NCBI RefSeq assembly: GCF_006741185.1
Contig: NZ_AP019379.1
Span: 1-64,000 of the forward strand
Origin: Buchnera aphidicola (Nipponaphis monzeni)
GTDB taxonomy: Bacteria > Pseudomonadota > Gammaproteobacteria > Enterobacterales > Enterobacteriaceae
Length of the DNA stretch: 64,000 bases
Direction of reading: 5' to 3'
Positions 15,362 to 27,081 of the stretch are shown piece after piece. Position numbers and translations under genes: made by a program. The notes beneath the pieces are model-generated. The model was given only the letters and a program-made list of their open reading frames with translations. It ran no database searches and was not told where the DNA came from. Positions within the stretch are counted from its first letter, which is position 1. Each line of letters starts with the position of its first letter.

Positions 15362-16966
15362 ATGGATTTTAAACGTAATTGTACAATTTTTATTTTTTTA
15401 ATACTTATAGTTTTATTTTGGTATATATGGTATGAAAAATCATCTAATGACTTACATAAAACAAGTCGACAATACACTAAAACTCAACATTTTAATAACA
15501 TAAATAATGTTGAGTATTTAAAAGATAAAGTTGTAATTCAAACAGATGTTTTAAAATTAGTTATTAACAAATATGGAGGAGATATTGAAAAAGTTGATTT
15601 ATTAAAATATAAAAAAAAATTGAATTCTTTAAATTATTACCGCCTATTAGATACTTCTAAAAATTTTATATATCAAGCTCAAAGTGGTCTAATAGGTATT
15701 GATGGGCCAGATAATCCTATTTATAATCGAAGACCTCATTACATTACTTCAAAAAATTCTTTTAAATTAAATACTGGAGATCATGAAATAAGAGTTCCTA
15801 TGACATGGAAATCTAAAGAAGGAGTAGTTATTGTAAAAACATTTATATTTACCCCTAAACAATATAACATTAAAGTTAATTTCGATATATTTAATAACAC
15901 TAATAAATGTTTAAAAGTTATTATGTTTAATCAATTAAAACAAACAGCAGATAAATCTAAAAAATTAGATTTTGATACTTCTGATAATACATTTAGATCT
16001 TTTAGAGGTGCAGCTTTTTCAACAATAACTGATAAATTTCACAAACATAATTTTAATGATATTCTAAATAATAAAAATATTTATATACATACTAAAGTTC
16101 AATGGATATCTATGTTACAACAATATTTTGTTACAGCATGGATACCTAATAATAATATAGAAAATACTATTTATACTAATAATTTAGGTAATGGAATAGT
16201 AACTATTGGTTATAAATCAAACGTTCATCAAATTAAACCATATTTAAAACATACAATTTACTCTAAACTTTGGGTTGGACCTAAAATTCAAGACAAAATG
16301 GCTTTAACAGCAAATAATCTTGAATTAACTATAGATTACGGTTGGTTATGGTTTCTTTCACAACCATTATTCCAATTACTTAATTTAATACACCAAAAAA
16401 TTAGCAATTGGGGTTTTTCTATCATTTTAATAACTTTTATTATGAAAGCTATTATGTTTCCTTTATTTAAGATACAATGTGTGTCTATGACAAAAATGCG
16501 TACGATTCAACCTGAAATAAATATTATAAAAAACAAATATAAAAACGATAAAAAAAAATTAAGCCAAGAAATTATAAATTTATATAAAATTAATAAAATA
16601 AATCCTTTAGGAGGGTGTTTGCCTATGTTAATTCAAATGCCTATTTTTTTAGCTCTGTACTACATGCTTATGGGATCAGTAGAGTTAAGACATGCACCAT
16701 TTATATTATGGATTCATGATTTATCTAACAAAGATCCTTATTATATACTACCTATACTTATGGGCAGCACTATGTTGTTAGTTCAAAAAACTTCCCCAAA
16801 TAATATTACCTTAGACAAAAATCAACAAAATATTATGAATGTTATGCCTTTAGTATTAACAACTTTTTTTTTATGGTTTCCGTCTGGATTAGTTTTATAT
16901 TATATAATAAATAACTTGTTAACTGTTATACAACAATGGTTAGTTTCGTATAACTTTAAAAAATGA
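15362..16966 (+). CDS. yidC: Membrane protein insertase YidC
   Basis: YidC inserts and folds inner-membrane proteins, including Fo subunits of ATP synthase. It has an N-terminal membrane anchor (about residues 7-25), a periplasmic beta-sandwich domain up to about residue 330, then the conserved membrane core. The core includes NWGFSIILITFIMKAIMFPL, NPLGGCLPMLIQMPIFLALY and a C-terminal hydrophobic pair. The length is 534 aa (E. coli 548). The periplasmic part is diverged; the core is well kept. Confidence 0.97.
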   Translation: MDFKRNCTIFIFLILIVLFWYIWYEKSSNDLHKTSRQYTKTQHFNNINNVEYLKDKVVIQTDVLKLVINKYGGDIEKVDLLKYKKKLNSLNYYRLLDTSKNFIYQAQSGLIGIDGPDNPIYNRRPHYITSKNSFKLNTGDHEIRVPMTWKSKEGVVIVKTFIFTPKQYNIKVNFDIFNNTNKCLKVIMFNQLKQTADKSKKLDFDTSDNTFRSFRGAAFSTITDKFHKHNFNDILNNKNIYIHTKVQWISMLQQYFVTAWIPNNNIENTIYTNNLGNGIVTIGYKSNVHQIKPYLKHTIYSKLWVGPKIQDKMALTANNLELTIDYGWLWFLSQPLFQLLNLIHQKISNWGFSIILITFIMKAIMFPLFKIQCVSMTKMRTIQPEINIIKNKYKNDKKKLSQEIINLYKINKINPLGGCLPMLIQMPIFLALYYMLMGSVELRHAPFILWIHDLSNKDPYYILPILMGSTMLLVQKTSPNNITLDKNQQNIMNVMPLVLTTFFLWFPSGLVLYYIINNLLTVIQQWLVSYNFKK

Positions 16967-17051
16967 AATAAATTAAAATTTTAAAAATATTAAAAAAATA
17001 TACGATTTATAAAAAATAAATATTAAAAAATAATTTATATAAAAAAATCTT

Positions 17052-18410
17052 ATGAACAAAACAGATACTATTGTTGCACAAATTACCCCTGAAGGAAAAT
17101 CTGGAGTAGCTATTGTAAGAATTTCAGGAGAAAAAGCTCCTGAAGTATGTATGAAAGTTTTAAAAAAAATACCTAGTCCTAGATATGCTCATTATTTAAA
17201 CTTTTTCGATAATAATAATTGTATAATAGATCAAGGTATAGGAATATGGTTTCCTGCTCCTTATTCATTCACTGGAGAAAATATATTAGAACTCCAAGGG
17301 CATGGTAATCCAATTTTAATCAATCTAATTCTAAAAACAATTCTAAGCATACCTGGTCTACGATTTGCTACACCTGGAGAATTCTCAAAACGTGCTTTTT
17401 TAAATGGTAAAATAGATTTATCACAAGCAGAAGCTATTGCTGATTTGATAAATGCAGAATCAGAACAATCAGCTAGAGCATCATTAAATTCTATGCAAGG
17501 TGTGTTTTTAAAAAACATTCAAAAGATTTTAATATCTATTATTTCAATAAGAACAATTATAGAATCATCAATTAATTTCGAAGAAGTTGATGATAAGTTT
17601 GTAGAAAATACATTAAATATAAAATTGACAACTTTAATTATTTTTTTAAAAAAGGTAATAAAATCAGCTTATCAAGGAACTATTATAAGAAATGGTTTTA
17701 AAATAACTATTATAGGATTACCTAATGTTGGAAAATCTAGCTTACTAAACGCTTTATCATTAAAAAATTTAGCTATTGTCACAAACATTGAAGGAACTAC
17801 AAGAGATGTAATTCAAAATTATATAAATATAGAAGGAAATATATTTCGTATTAATGATACAGCAGGTTTAAGAAAAACTAACAATATTATTGAATTAATT
17901 GGTATTAAAAAAGCGTGGAAAACAGTTAACAAATCACATCATATATTATATGTAATTGATAATATTAATGTAAATGAACAAATACATACACGTATTTTAA
18001 ATAAAATTCCACCAAGTATCCCACGTACTATTGTTGTTAACAAATGTGACCTTACTAAAAAAAAATATAAATTGAAAACAATGAAATCAATTGATCATGT
18101 GTATATATCCTCCAAAAAAAACATAGGTATTAATTTATTACGTCAACATTTATTAAAAAAAAGTGTATTTAATAAAAGTATTACTTTAAATAAAGAACAA
18201 TTTTCAGCACGCGATCGTCATTTACATTATTTAAATAAATGTTTGTTAGAATTAATCAAAGGAAAAAGAAAATGGGAAAAATTAAAAAAAATAGAATTAA
18301 TAGCTGAACATATGCGTTTATCACAAATGTATTTAGATAATATTACAGGAACTTTTACTTCTGAAGATCTATTAAATCAAATTTTTTCTAATTTCTGTGT
18401 GGGTAAATAA
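17052..18410 (+). CDS. mnmE: tRNA modification GTPase MnmE (TrmE)
   Basis: MnmE is the GTPase partner of MnmG in wobble-uridine modification. It has an N-terminal folate-binding domain (AQITPEGKSGVAIVRISG) and helical dimerisation segments. The inserted G domain has GLPNVGKSSLLNAL (G1), EGTTRD (G2), NDTAGLR (G3) and NKCDL (G4). The C-terminus FCVGK keeps the catalytic-site cysteine of the C-[IV]-G-K motif. The length is 452 aa (E. coli 454). Confidence 0.97.
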   Translation: MNKTDTIVAQITPEGKSGVAIVRISGEKAPEVCMKVLKKIPSPRYAHYLNFFDNNNCIIDQGIGIWFPAPYSFTGENILELQGHGNPILINLILKTILSIPGLRFATPGEFSKRAFLNGKIDLSQAEAIADLINAESEQSARASLNSMQGVFLKNIQKILISIISIRTIIESSINFEEVDDKFVENTLNIKLTTLIIFLKKVIKSAYQGTIIRNGFKITIIGLPNVGKSSLLNALSLKNLAIVTNIEGTTRDVIQNYINIEGNIFRINDTAGLRKTNNIIELIGIKKAWKTVNKSHHILYVIDNINVNEQIHTRILNKIPPSIPRTIVVNKCDLTKKKYKLKTMKSIDHVYISSKKNIGINLLRQHLLKKSVFNKSITLNKEQFSARDRHLHYLNKCLLELIKGKRKWEKLKKIELIAEHMRLSQMYLDNITGTFTSEDLLNQIFSNFCVGK

Positions 18411-18936
18411 TGTTATATAATTCTTTATAACAATATAAATTTTTAAAAAATTTATTAACAATTTGATATATTAATTAAAGAAATAAAAAAATTAATAATT
18501 TTGTTATAAGCTATTTACTAACAAATTTTAAATATTGAATGTTACATAAAATATAAAATTATTTTTTATCATAGTTGTGATATTTTTCTTTAAAACTTAT
18601 TTATTAAATATTAAATATTAATAAATTTTCTAAAAAATCATCACAAAAGTATTAAAAATACTACTTTGAACATTATTAATAACAAATATAAAAAATATTC
18701 AAATTACAACTAATATTATTAGCATAAACTATCAATCTCGAAACACTTAAAATAGTTAAAAAACTATTTATAAACATCATATGTACTCAAAACATTCCAA
18801 ATAAGTATTTATAAACAATTTTATTATTTTTTTTATTTAAAGCATACGTATGTAAACATATTTATTAAATAAATATTAAAAAAAAATAACTATTTTATAA
18901 TAAAAACTTATTGTCAAAAATTAATGTATTTTAAAA
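18411..18936. other. Intergenic region after mnmE
   Basis: A 526-bp gene-free stretch between mnmE and the oppositely oriented tRNA-Phe. A 7-bp hairpin (TGTTATA/TATAACA, about 18410-18431) just after mnmE could be a weak terminator. Nothing else is recognisable. Confidence 0.5.
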
Positions 18937-19009
18937 TGCCCGAAGGCGGAATTGAACCACCGACACGGGGATTTTCAGTCCCCTGCTCTACCAACTGAGC
19001 TATTCGGGC
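18937..19009 (-). tRNA. tRNA-Phe (anticodon GAA)
   Basis: A 73-nt cloverleaf on the minus strand. The acceptor arms GCCCGAA and TTCGGGC pair, the D-arm is TAGCTCAGTTGGTAGAGC, and the anticodon loop contains GAA flanked by a GGGGA/TCCCC stem. The T-loop is GGTTCAATTCC. The discriminator A is followed by TTT, so the CCA end is not encoded and must be added by Cca. The position between mnmE and groES matches Buchnera. Confidence 0.97.
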
Positions 19010-19180
19010 ATAATGTACAATAAATATCTTAAATATAAGGTAATGTCAATTATTTTATTAAATTTAAACAAATTAAAAAGTTTATTTAAGTTTTTAAAAA
19101 TATAAAACATGATTAATACACATATGTATGTTATAATATCAAAGAATTTTAATTTTGTTATTAAAATTTTAAAAATTTTT

Positions 19181-19209
19181 CTTGAAACTGTCCATGAATA
19201 CCCTTATAT
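19181..19209 (+). promoter_or_regulatory. Sigma-32 heat-shock promoter of groESL
   Basis: A CTTGAAA -35 box at 19181-19187 is followed by a 13-nt spacer and the -10 element CCCTTATAT at 19201-19209, close to the consensus CCCCATNT. It lies about 80 bp upstream of groES. The sigma-32 gene rpoH is present in the window. In a genome this AT rich, the GC-containing match is unlikely to be chance. Confidence 0.85.
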
Positions 19210-19287
19210 ATATACTTAAGAGAAGTAATATATAAGTTCATAGTTAGTATTATATAAATAATAAAATATAATAGGAGATTTATTATA

Positions 19288-21299
<2,012 letters not shown>

Positions 21300-21338
21300 T
21301 TTCAGTAAAATAAATAATTTATAAATTAAATATTTTAA

Positions 21339-21364
21339 TCCCCAGAAATAAATTGTTCTGGGGA
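21339..21364 (+). terminator. groESL terminator
   Basis: A 9-bp stem TCCCCAGAA/TTCTGGGGA with an 8-nt loop, 40 bp after the groEL stop. Four consecutive G-C pairs in otherwise nearly pure A/T DNA mark it as a selected rho-independent terminator. The T-run after it is weak (ATATTT). Confidence 0.88.
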
Positions 21365-21890
21365 ATATTTGAGCATCTTAAATATATTTCTTTATAAAAT
21401 AATGTATTTAATTATTACAATAAATAATATATAAAATTAGACGAATATTGAAATAAAAAATATAGTATTATACTATATAACATATGTAAGTAATTTTTTT
21501 GTTGATAAGCAAATAAAGTATATACTAATGTTTTAAAATATTAATTTTAAATTAATATGTTTGTACATTTTATAAATTTATAATATATATAATAAATACT
21601 TTCGTATCTATTCAAATAAAAAATATATTTAATACATTAAATGATGAACACTTACTTATAGTAAGCATTTATCAGATAATGTGTATGTATATGTCTCACT
21701 TTTTTTAAAACTCAAAAAATTAACAATTTTAAAAATTTGTATGAAATACTTTGTTTTCTAATTTTCTATAAATTAAAATAATATCTTAAAAAAATAAAAC
21801 TTATAAAAGTATATTCATTCTTTTATAAGAATATTAATTATAATATTATATATCAATTATTATTTAAACAACAGATAGGAAAGAATTCAA
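21365..21890. other. Intergenic region between groEL and efp
   Basis: A 526-bp gene-free stretch. A 10-bp A/T-rich hairpin (arms 21800-21809 and 21820-21829) lies in the likely efp leader. I see no coding remnant. Confidence 0.5.
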
Positions 21891-22484
21891 ATGATTATAT
21901 CTAACACTAATAAATTAAAAAATGGATCAAAAATTATTCTTAATAATGAACCTTACTTAGTAGAAAGTACTACTTTTGTAAAACCAGGAAAAGGTCAAAC
22001 CTTTGTACGTACAAAATTAAGAAAATTGCTTACTGGTAAAATCATAGATAAAACTTTTAAATCAACAGACTCATTAAATATTGCTAATATTATTAATACA
22101 ATAGTTATATATTTATATAATGATCATCAAATATATTATTTTATGCATGCTAAAAATTTTGATCAATTATCTATAAAAAAAACTAGTTTAAATAATTGTA
22201 TTCAATGGCTAATTAAAGGAGAAAAATATTCATCTATTCAATGGAATAACAAATTAATTTCAATTATACCAAACAATTTTGTTATATTACAAGTAATTAG
22301 CATAGCACCAAATACAAAAAGTGATTCAATTACTTCTGGTTACAAATTTGTTAAATTAAGCACAGGAATAATTTTGAAAGTACCATCATTCATTCAAATA
22401 AACGATTTTTTAAAAATTAACACTTATTCCGGGCAGTACGTTGCAAGAATAAAAAAAAATAAACAAAACTTTAAATATCGGTAA
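21891..22484 (+). CDS. efp: Elongation factor P
   Basis: EF-P rescues ribosomes stalled on polyproline stretches. The modified-lysine loop PGKGQ is present, with the lysine at residue 34 as in E. coli, which in that species carries beta-lysyl-lysine. The N-terminal KOW-like domain is well kept and the two OB domains are diverged. The length is 197 aa against 188, owing to small insertions and a basic C-terminal extension ending NKQNFKYR. An ATAGGAAAG ribosome site precedes it. Confidence 0.95.
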   Translation: MIISNTNKLKNGSKIILNNEPYLVESTTFVKPGKGQTFVRTKLRKLLTGKIIDKTFKSTDSLNIANIINTIVIYLYNDHQIYYFMHAKNFDQLSIKKTSLNNCIQWLIKGEKYSSIQWNNKLISIIPNNFVILQVISIAPNTKSDSITSGYKFVKLSTGIILKVPSFIQINDFLKINTYSGQYVARIKKNKQNFKYR

Positions 22485-22555
22485 CTTTCATTTTAAATGA
22501 CAATTAGATATTTTTAAAAAAAATAATTAAGATGTATAATTTTAAAAAATATAAT

Positions 22556-23296
22556 TTAATATTCGTTTCCTTTAATATATTTACGATAGCTATTCCATTC
22601 AAAAGTTAACCATAAACTACTCCCTAAACGCATTCTATCTATAACTCTTTCTCCAAGAAGAGCCTTCATACCTTGATGATCTAAATTTGATAACATTCCA
22701 GTAGATCTTTTAGATGATGACCGCCTATCCACTATTTGATTAATAATAACCTTTTCGTAACGAGATTCTGTTTGCATACCTATTTCATCAATCATTAACA
22801 AATCTACAGTACTTAAATTATTTAACAAATTTTCTTCTGTAACGTTACTTCCTCCGTTAAAAGTACCTTTCATATTCGACATCAAATCTGCTACCGTAAC
22901 AATAAGTACACTTTTCCCATGTATAATTAAATAATTACCGATTGCAGAAGCTAAATGATTTTTGCCAGTTCCTGGCCTTCCTGAAAAAATAAAACTAGCG
23001 ATATTTCCGTTAAATTCTTCAGCATAACGTCTAGCAGCATCTGCTACTCTTTTATGTCCATCGTGTTCTATTTTATAATTTTCAAATGAACAATTAATAT
23101 ATAGTTCTCGAATACCTGAGCGACCTAAAATACGTTGCATTTTCATTGTTTTATTTTCTTGAATAATAGCTTTTGAAGATAATCTACCTTGTTCTTGATT
23201 CCATGCTATCAGATCTTTTTCACTATTAAATTTTGGCTTAATATGATTAGGCATAATTTGTTGTAATCGTTTTAAAAAACTAACATGATTTTTCAT
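22556..23296 (-). CDS. dnaC: Replicative helicase loader DnaC
   Basis: DnaC is an AAA+ ATPase that loads the DnaB helicase at the origin or at restart primosomes. Walker A is GRPGTGKNHLA (about residues 104-114) and Walker B is LLMIDEIG. The sensor region IINQIVDRRSSSKR is nearly identical to E. coli. The length is 246 aa (E. coli 245). It overlaps dnaT in a TAATG stop/start, so translation is probably coupled. Confidence 0.97.
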   Translation of the reverse strand: MKNHVSFLKRLQQIMPNHIKPKFNSEKDLIAWNQEQGRLSSKAIIQENKTMKMQRILGRSGIRELYINCSFENYKIEHDGHKRVADAARRYAEEFNGNIASFIFSGRPGTGKNHLASAIGNYLIIHGKSVLIVTVADLMSNMKGTFNGGSNVTEENLLNNLSTVDLLMIDEIGMQTESRYEKVIINQIVDRRSSSKRSTGMLSNLDHQGMKALLGERVIDRMRLGSSLWLTFEWNSYRKYIKGNEY

Positions 23297-23850
23297 TATT
23301 TATCTCTAAAGCCATCTGGTATAGTATTATCAGGAATAGAGATTTTGTTAATATCTCTATTATTCCGAATAATTTTTGAGCTCCTTCTTTGTTCTAAATT
23401 TCTTGCTAACTTTTGTTGCCATTGAATATGGTAAAAAAAACGTCCTTCAGCTTTCCAATAATCGATAAATGAAACCAACTCTTCTTTTTCTACAGAATGA
23501 GTTAAATTTATTCCCCATAAAGAAGCTTGCCTCACAAAGTCACAATCTGGTTTCCATTTATGATGCATTAAAAATTTTCCATTTTGTAATTTTGTATTTG
23601 AATAATTTTGTTTAGCTTTTATTTTTTGAGGTAATGGTTTAATTTCTGATAAATAAAAATTGTTTTTCTTAAAATGAGCTGTCATAGCAAATAATTTTTT
23701 TAATAAATTAGGAGTTACTACATACATAACTGGGATGTCGTTTTTAAGTATAGCTAATGCCTCTTCTTTTGATAAACTTAATGCTTTTAGGGGATCTTTA
23801 ACAAACAAATCCAAAGTAGTAAAAGAGGATACTAACGTTTTAAAAACCAT
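23296..23850 (-). CDS. dnaT: Primosomal protein DnaT
   Basis: DnaT works with PriA and PriB to hand DNA to DnaC-DnaB during replication restart. At 184 aa it is close to E. coli (179). The C-terminal part (HHKWKPDCDFVRQASLWGI) is the conserved DNA-binding region; the N-terminal part is diverged. It forms the dnaTC operon, as in E. coli. Its retention is interesting next to the missing dnaA. Confidence 0.92.
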   Translation of the reverse strand: MVFKTLVSSFTTLDLFVKDPLKALSLSKEEALAILKNDIPVMYVVTPNLLKKLFAMTAHFKKNNFYLSEIKPLPQKIKAKQNYSNTKLQNGKFLMHHKWKPDCDFVRQASLWGINLTHSVEKEELVSFIDYWKAEGRFFYHIQWQQKLARNLEQRRSSKIIRNNRDINKISIPDNTIPDGFRDK

Positions 23851-24033
23851 AATTATTTACGTCCTAAAATATAATAAACATGAATTAAATTGTTAACTTA
23901 ACAATATATTACATTATAATAATATTACTAAATAATTGATTATTATAAATTATTTTTTATTATTAATACATTTATATTATTAGTAACTTTTTATTATGTT
24001 TATTATCATAAATTTAATAAATATTTCAGATAA

Positions 24034-24624
24034 TTACTTTAAATTTTTATTTACATCTTTTAAAATCAGATAGTAAAGTACGTTTCCTGATGTTTTTTGT
24101 TTATAGACAAACCAATTTAAAGGTGCTCGTAATTTTTTTTTATTTTTTAGTTGCTCTATATAAATCAATGAATAATTATGAGTCCAATTATTTTTATCTA
24201 AATAATTAATAATAATATTAACAATTTTTTGATTAAAAGGAGGATCGATAAAAATAATGTCATAAGGATGACCTTTCTTTTGTATCCATTCTAGTATATT
24301 AGTTTGTATAACTTTTGCCTTATAATATATATTTAACCTTATTAAGTTTGCAATTAACTTTTTAACAATATTAACATTTGATTCAATAAAAGTAACAAAT
24401 CTAGCACTTCTAGAAATAGCTTCTATTCCTAAAGATCCACTTCCTGCAAAACAATCAAGACATTTAGAATTTTTAATATTATTAGATATCCAATTAAACA
24501 ATGTTTCTTTAACAATATTTTTTGTTGGTTTTAATAAACAATTTTGTTGTATTTTAATAACTTGAGATTTTAAAATTCCAGCTATAATTTTAATTTTATT
24601 GTTTTTAAAAATTTTGTTCTTCAT
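24034..24624 (-). CDS. rsmD: 16S rRNA m2G966 methyltransferase RsmD
   Basis: RsmD methylates guanine 966 of 16S rRNA. The SAM-binding motif is CLDCFAGSGSLGIEAISR and the catalytic motif IIFIDPPF corresponds to the DPPF/NPPY class. The ATG at 24624 (MKNKIFKNNKIKIIAGI) gives 196 aa, matching E. coli (198). An in-frame TTG at 24654 would add ten residues without family support. It is divergent from ftsY, its E. coli neighbour. Confidence 0.94.
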   Translation of the reverse strand: MKNKIFKNNKIKIIAGILKSQVIKIQQNCLLKPTKNIVKETLFNWISNNIKNSKCLDCFAGSGSLGIEAISRSARFVTFIESNVNIVKKLIANLIRLNIYYKAKVIQTNILEWIQKKGHPYDIIFIDPPFNQKIVNIIINYLDKNNWTHNYSLIYIEQLKNKKKLRAPLNWFVYKQKTSGNVLYYLILKDVNKNLK

Positions 24625-24732
24625 ATCATTTAATATATATATATTGTAGATCAAAAAAAGAGTAGAATATAAAAATAAGTATTTTAAATACTACAAATAT
24701 TCTTAAATTGCATATTACAGGATAACATAAGA

Positions 24733-25872
24733 ATGTCTAATTTTAAAAAATTAAGTTTATTTTCTATATTTAAATCAAAAAACAAAAATAACAAAGACCG
24801 TTCTAAAATTACTACACAAAAGTTAAATGATCAATTAATAAATCATGCTAATGCAAATAATTTTGAAAATAATTCAAAGATAAATGACAAAAAAACATTT
24901 ACGCAAGTACAAAACTTAGATAAATTACAGTATAATAACATAAATAAAAAAAATTTTTTTAATAAATTAAAGGTACAATTATCTAAAACAAGAAAAATTA
25001 TCAATTTCGGTATTAATTATATTTTTTCTAAAAAAAAAATAGACCATAGTGTGTTTGAAACAATTGAAGAATTATTACTAACTTCTGATGTAGGTATACA
25101 CACTACTACTAAAATTATGCAATATTTAACAAAAGAAGTATATTGCAATAATATACAAGAAATTAACCCAATATATTTAATGTTAAAAAAAAAGATGTAT
25201 AAATTTTTAAAAACAGTTGAAATTCCTTTACAAATAAATACATATAATCCTTTTATTATATTAGTAGTAGGTGTTAATGGCGCAGGAAAAACAACTACCA
25301 TTGGCAAATTAGCTATGAAATATAAAGAAGAGGGAAAATCTGTAATGTTAGCTGCTGGTGATACATTTAGAGCTGGAGCTATAGAACAACTTTGTTTATG
25401 GGGAAAAGATACTAAAGTACCTGTAGTTACCCAACATTTTGGAGCTGACCCAGCATCTGTAATTTTTGATACAATACAGTCTGCACAATCAAAAAAAATT
25501 GATATAGTAATAGCAGATACTTCAGGTCGATTACAAAATAAAGAACCTTTGATGAATGAATTGAAGAAAATTGTAAAAGTAACAAAAAAACTAAATGCAA
25601 CGGGACCTCATGAAATTATGCTAGTTATTGATGGATCTAGTGGTCAAAATGTGATACGTCAAATTAAATTATTTAATAAATTTTTAAAAATTACTGGAAT
25701 TGTAATTACAAAATTAGATGGAACAGCTAAAGGCGGTATATTATTTGCAATAGCTGATATGTTTTCTATACCCATTCGATACATTGGTGTTGGAGAAAAA
25801 AAACATGATTTATACAACTTTAGTAGTACTGAATTTGTAGATGCCCTTTTTTTAAACAACCATATTAAATAA
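24733..25872 (+). CDS. ftsY: Signal recognition particle receptor FtsY
   Basis: FtsY is the SRP receptor GTPase that targets nascent membrane proteins. The NG domain is complete: P-loop GVNGAGKTTTIGKLA, DTFRAGA, and TKLDGTAKGG. The G3 motif reads DTSGRLQN where E. coli has DTAGRLQN. At 379 aa it is much shorter than E. coli (497), because the acidic N-terminal A domain is replaced by a short lysine/asparagine-rich leader of about 75 residues. In E. coli ftsE and ftsX lie between it and rpoH; both are absent here. Confidence 0.96.
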   Translation: MSNFKKLSLFSIFKSKNKNNKDRSKITTQKLNDQLINHANANNFENNSKINDKKTFTQVQNLDKLQYNNINKKNFFNKLKVQLSKTRKIINFGINYIFSKKKIDHSVFETIEELLLTSDVGIHTTTKIMQYLTKEVYCNNIQEINPIYLMLKKKMYKFLKTVEIPLQINTYNPFIILVVGVNGAGKTTTIGKLAMKYKEEGKSVMLAAGDTFRAGAIEQLCLWGKDTKVPVVTQHFGADPASVIFDTIQSAQSKKIDIVIADTSGRLQNKEPLMNELKKIVKVTKKLNATGPHEIMLVIDGSSGQNVIRQIKLFNKFLKITGIVITKLDGTAKGGILFAIADMFSIPIRYIGVGEKKHDLYNFSSTEFVDALFLNNHIK

Positions 25873-26151
25873 TTTTTAAAAAAAATCAAAACATTCTTTA
25901 TGTTATATTATAATAATTACTCAGTAATAATTTTTTTTATTTCTTAATAATAAAAAATATTATCATTCAATAGTAATTACTTGTTTAAAATTTTTAAAGT
26001 ATATGGTACTTTTATTTCTTTAAGTATAAATTAAAAAATTTTTAGTAAATAATTTACGTTTTTTTATATAATTTAGATATTAAATATATATAAATAATCA
26101 TTGTTATTTTTTTTTAAAAAAAAATAATATTTAAATATTATAAGGATAAAA

Positions 26152-27012
26152 ATGGTTAGTAAAACTAAAACTTTGTCTACAAACACTTTAGGTAATCTAG
26201 ATGCTTATATTAGAGCAACTAACGCGTGGCCAATATTATCTGCAGAAAAAGAAAAGATTTTAGCTAATTCATGGTTCTATTATAGACATATTAATTCAGC
26301 TAAAACCTTAATTTTGTCTCATTTAAGATTTGTAGTTCGTATTTCTCGTCACTATTCAGGTTACGGATTATTACAATCTGATTTAATTCAAGAAGGTAAT
26401 ATAGGTTTGATGAAAGCAGTTCATAGATTTAATCCTAAAATAGGAGTTCGATTAGTTTCTTTTGCAATTCATTGGATCAAATCTGAAATACATGAATACG
26501 TTCTCAAAAATTGGAGAATAGTTAGAGTAGCTACTACTAAATCACAACGTAAATTATTTTTTAATTTAAGAAAAATTAAAAAAAAAATAGGTTGGTTTAA
26601 TATATCTGAAGTAGAAACAGTAGCTAAAGAGTTAGGAGTTACTTGTAAAGATGTTAGAGAAATGGAATCTCGTATGTCAACTCAAGATATAAATTGTAAC
26701 TTTATTTCCGAAGAAGATTTGTTGTATAATCAATGTAAAATGTTTTATCCATATTTTTCAGATAAAAAATCAAATTTTGCTCAAAATATAGAAGATTATA
26801 ATTGGAATATATATACCACTAATAAATTAAATAATGCTTTATCTGTATTAGATAATAGAAGTCGAAACATAATTCAAGATAGATGGTTATATAAAAATAA
26901 AAATAAAACAACTTTAAAAACTATAGCTAAAAAATATGGCATTTCAGCAGAGAGAGTTAGACAATTAGAAAAAAATGCTATGAAAAAATTAAAAATAGCT
27001 ATAGAAAATTAG
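26152..27012 (+). CDS. rpoH: RNA polymerase heat-shock sigma factor (sigma-32)
   Basis: Sigma-32 directs transcription of chaperone genes such as groESL. Region 2 is very well kept ([19 protein letters not shown] and [20 protein letters not shown]), as is the RpoH-box area [10 protein letters not shown]. The C-terminal HTH is [17 protein letters not shown]. The length is 286 aa (E. coli 284). An AAGGA ribosome site lies just upstream. With RpoD it is one of only two sigma factors in the window. Confidence 0.98.
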   Translation: MVSKTKTLSTNTLGNLDAYIRATNAWPILSAEKEKILANSWFYYRHINSAKTLILSHLRFVVRISRHYSGYGLLQSDLIQEGNIGLMKAVHRFNPKIGVRLVSFAIHWIKSEIHEYVLKNWRIVRVATTKSQRKLFFNLRKIKKKIGWFNISEVETVAKELGVTCKDVREMESRMSTQDINCNFISEEDLLYNQCKMFYPYFSDKKSNFAQNIEDYNWNIYTTNKLNNALSVLDNRSRNIIQDRWLYKNKNKTTLKTIAKKYGISAERVRQLEKNAMKKLKIAIEN

Positions 27013-27049
27013 TTATTATTTATACACATTTTACAAAAAGCAAAGCTTT

Positions 27050-27081
27050 AGTATTAAAAATAAAAAAATATTTTTAATACT
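27050..27081 (+). terminator. rpoH terminator hairpin
   Basis: A perfect 13-bp stem (arms 27050-27062 and 27069-27081, loop of six A), 37 bp after rpoH and followed by TTAATAATAT. It is AT rich with one G-C pair; length and position argue for a terminator. Confidence 0.6.

Noticed and set aside
18411-18936. Many A/T-only inverted repeats in intergenic DNA
   Set aside because: Short palindromes are expected by chance at this base composition. Only long perfect stems or those with G-C pairs next to a stop codon were kept.
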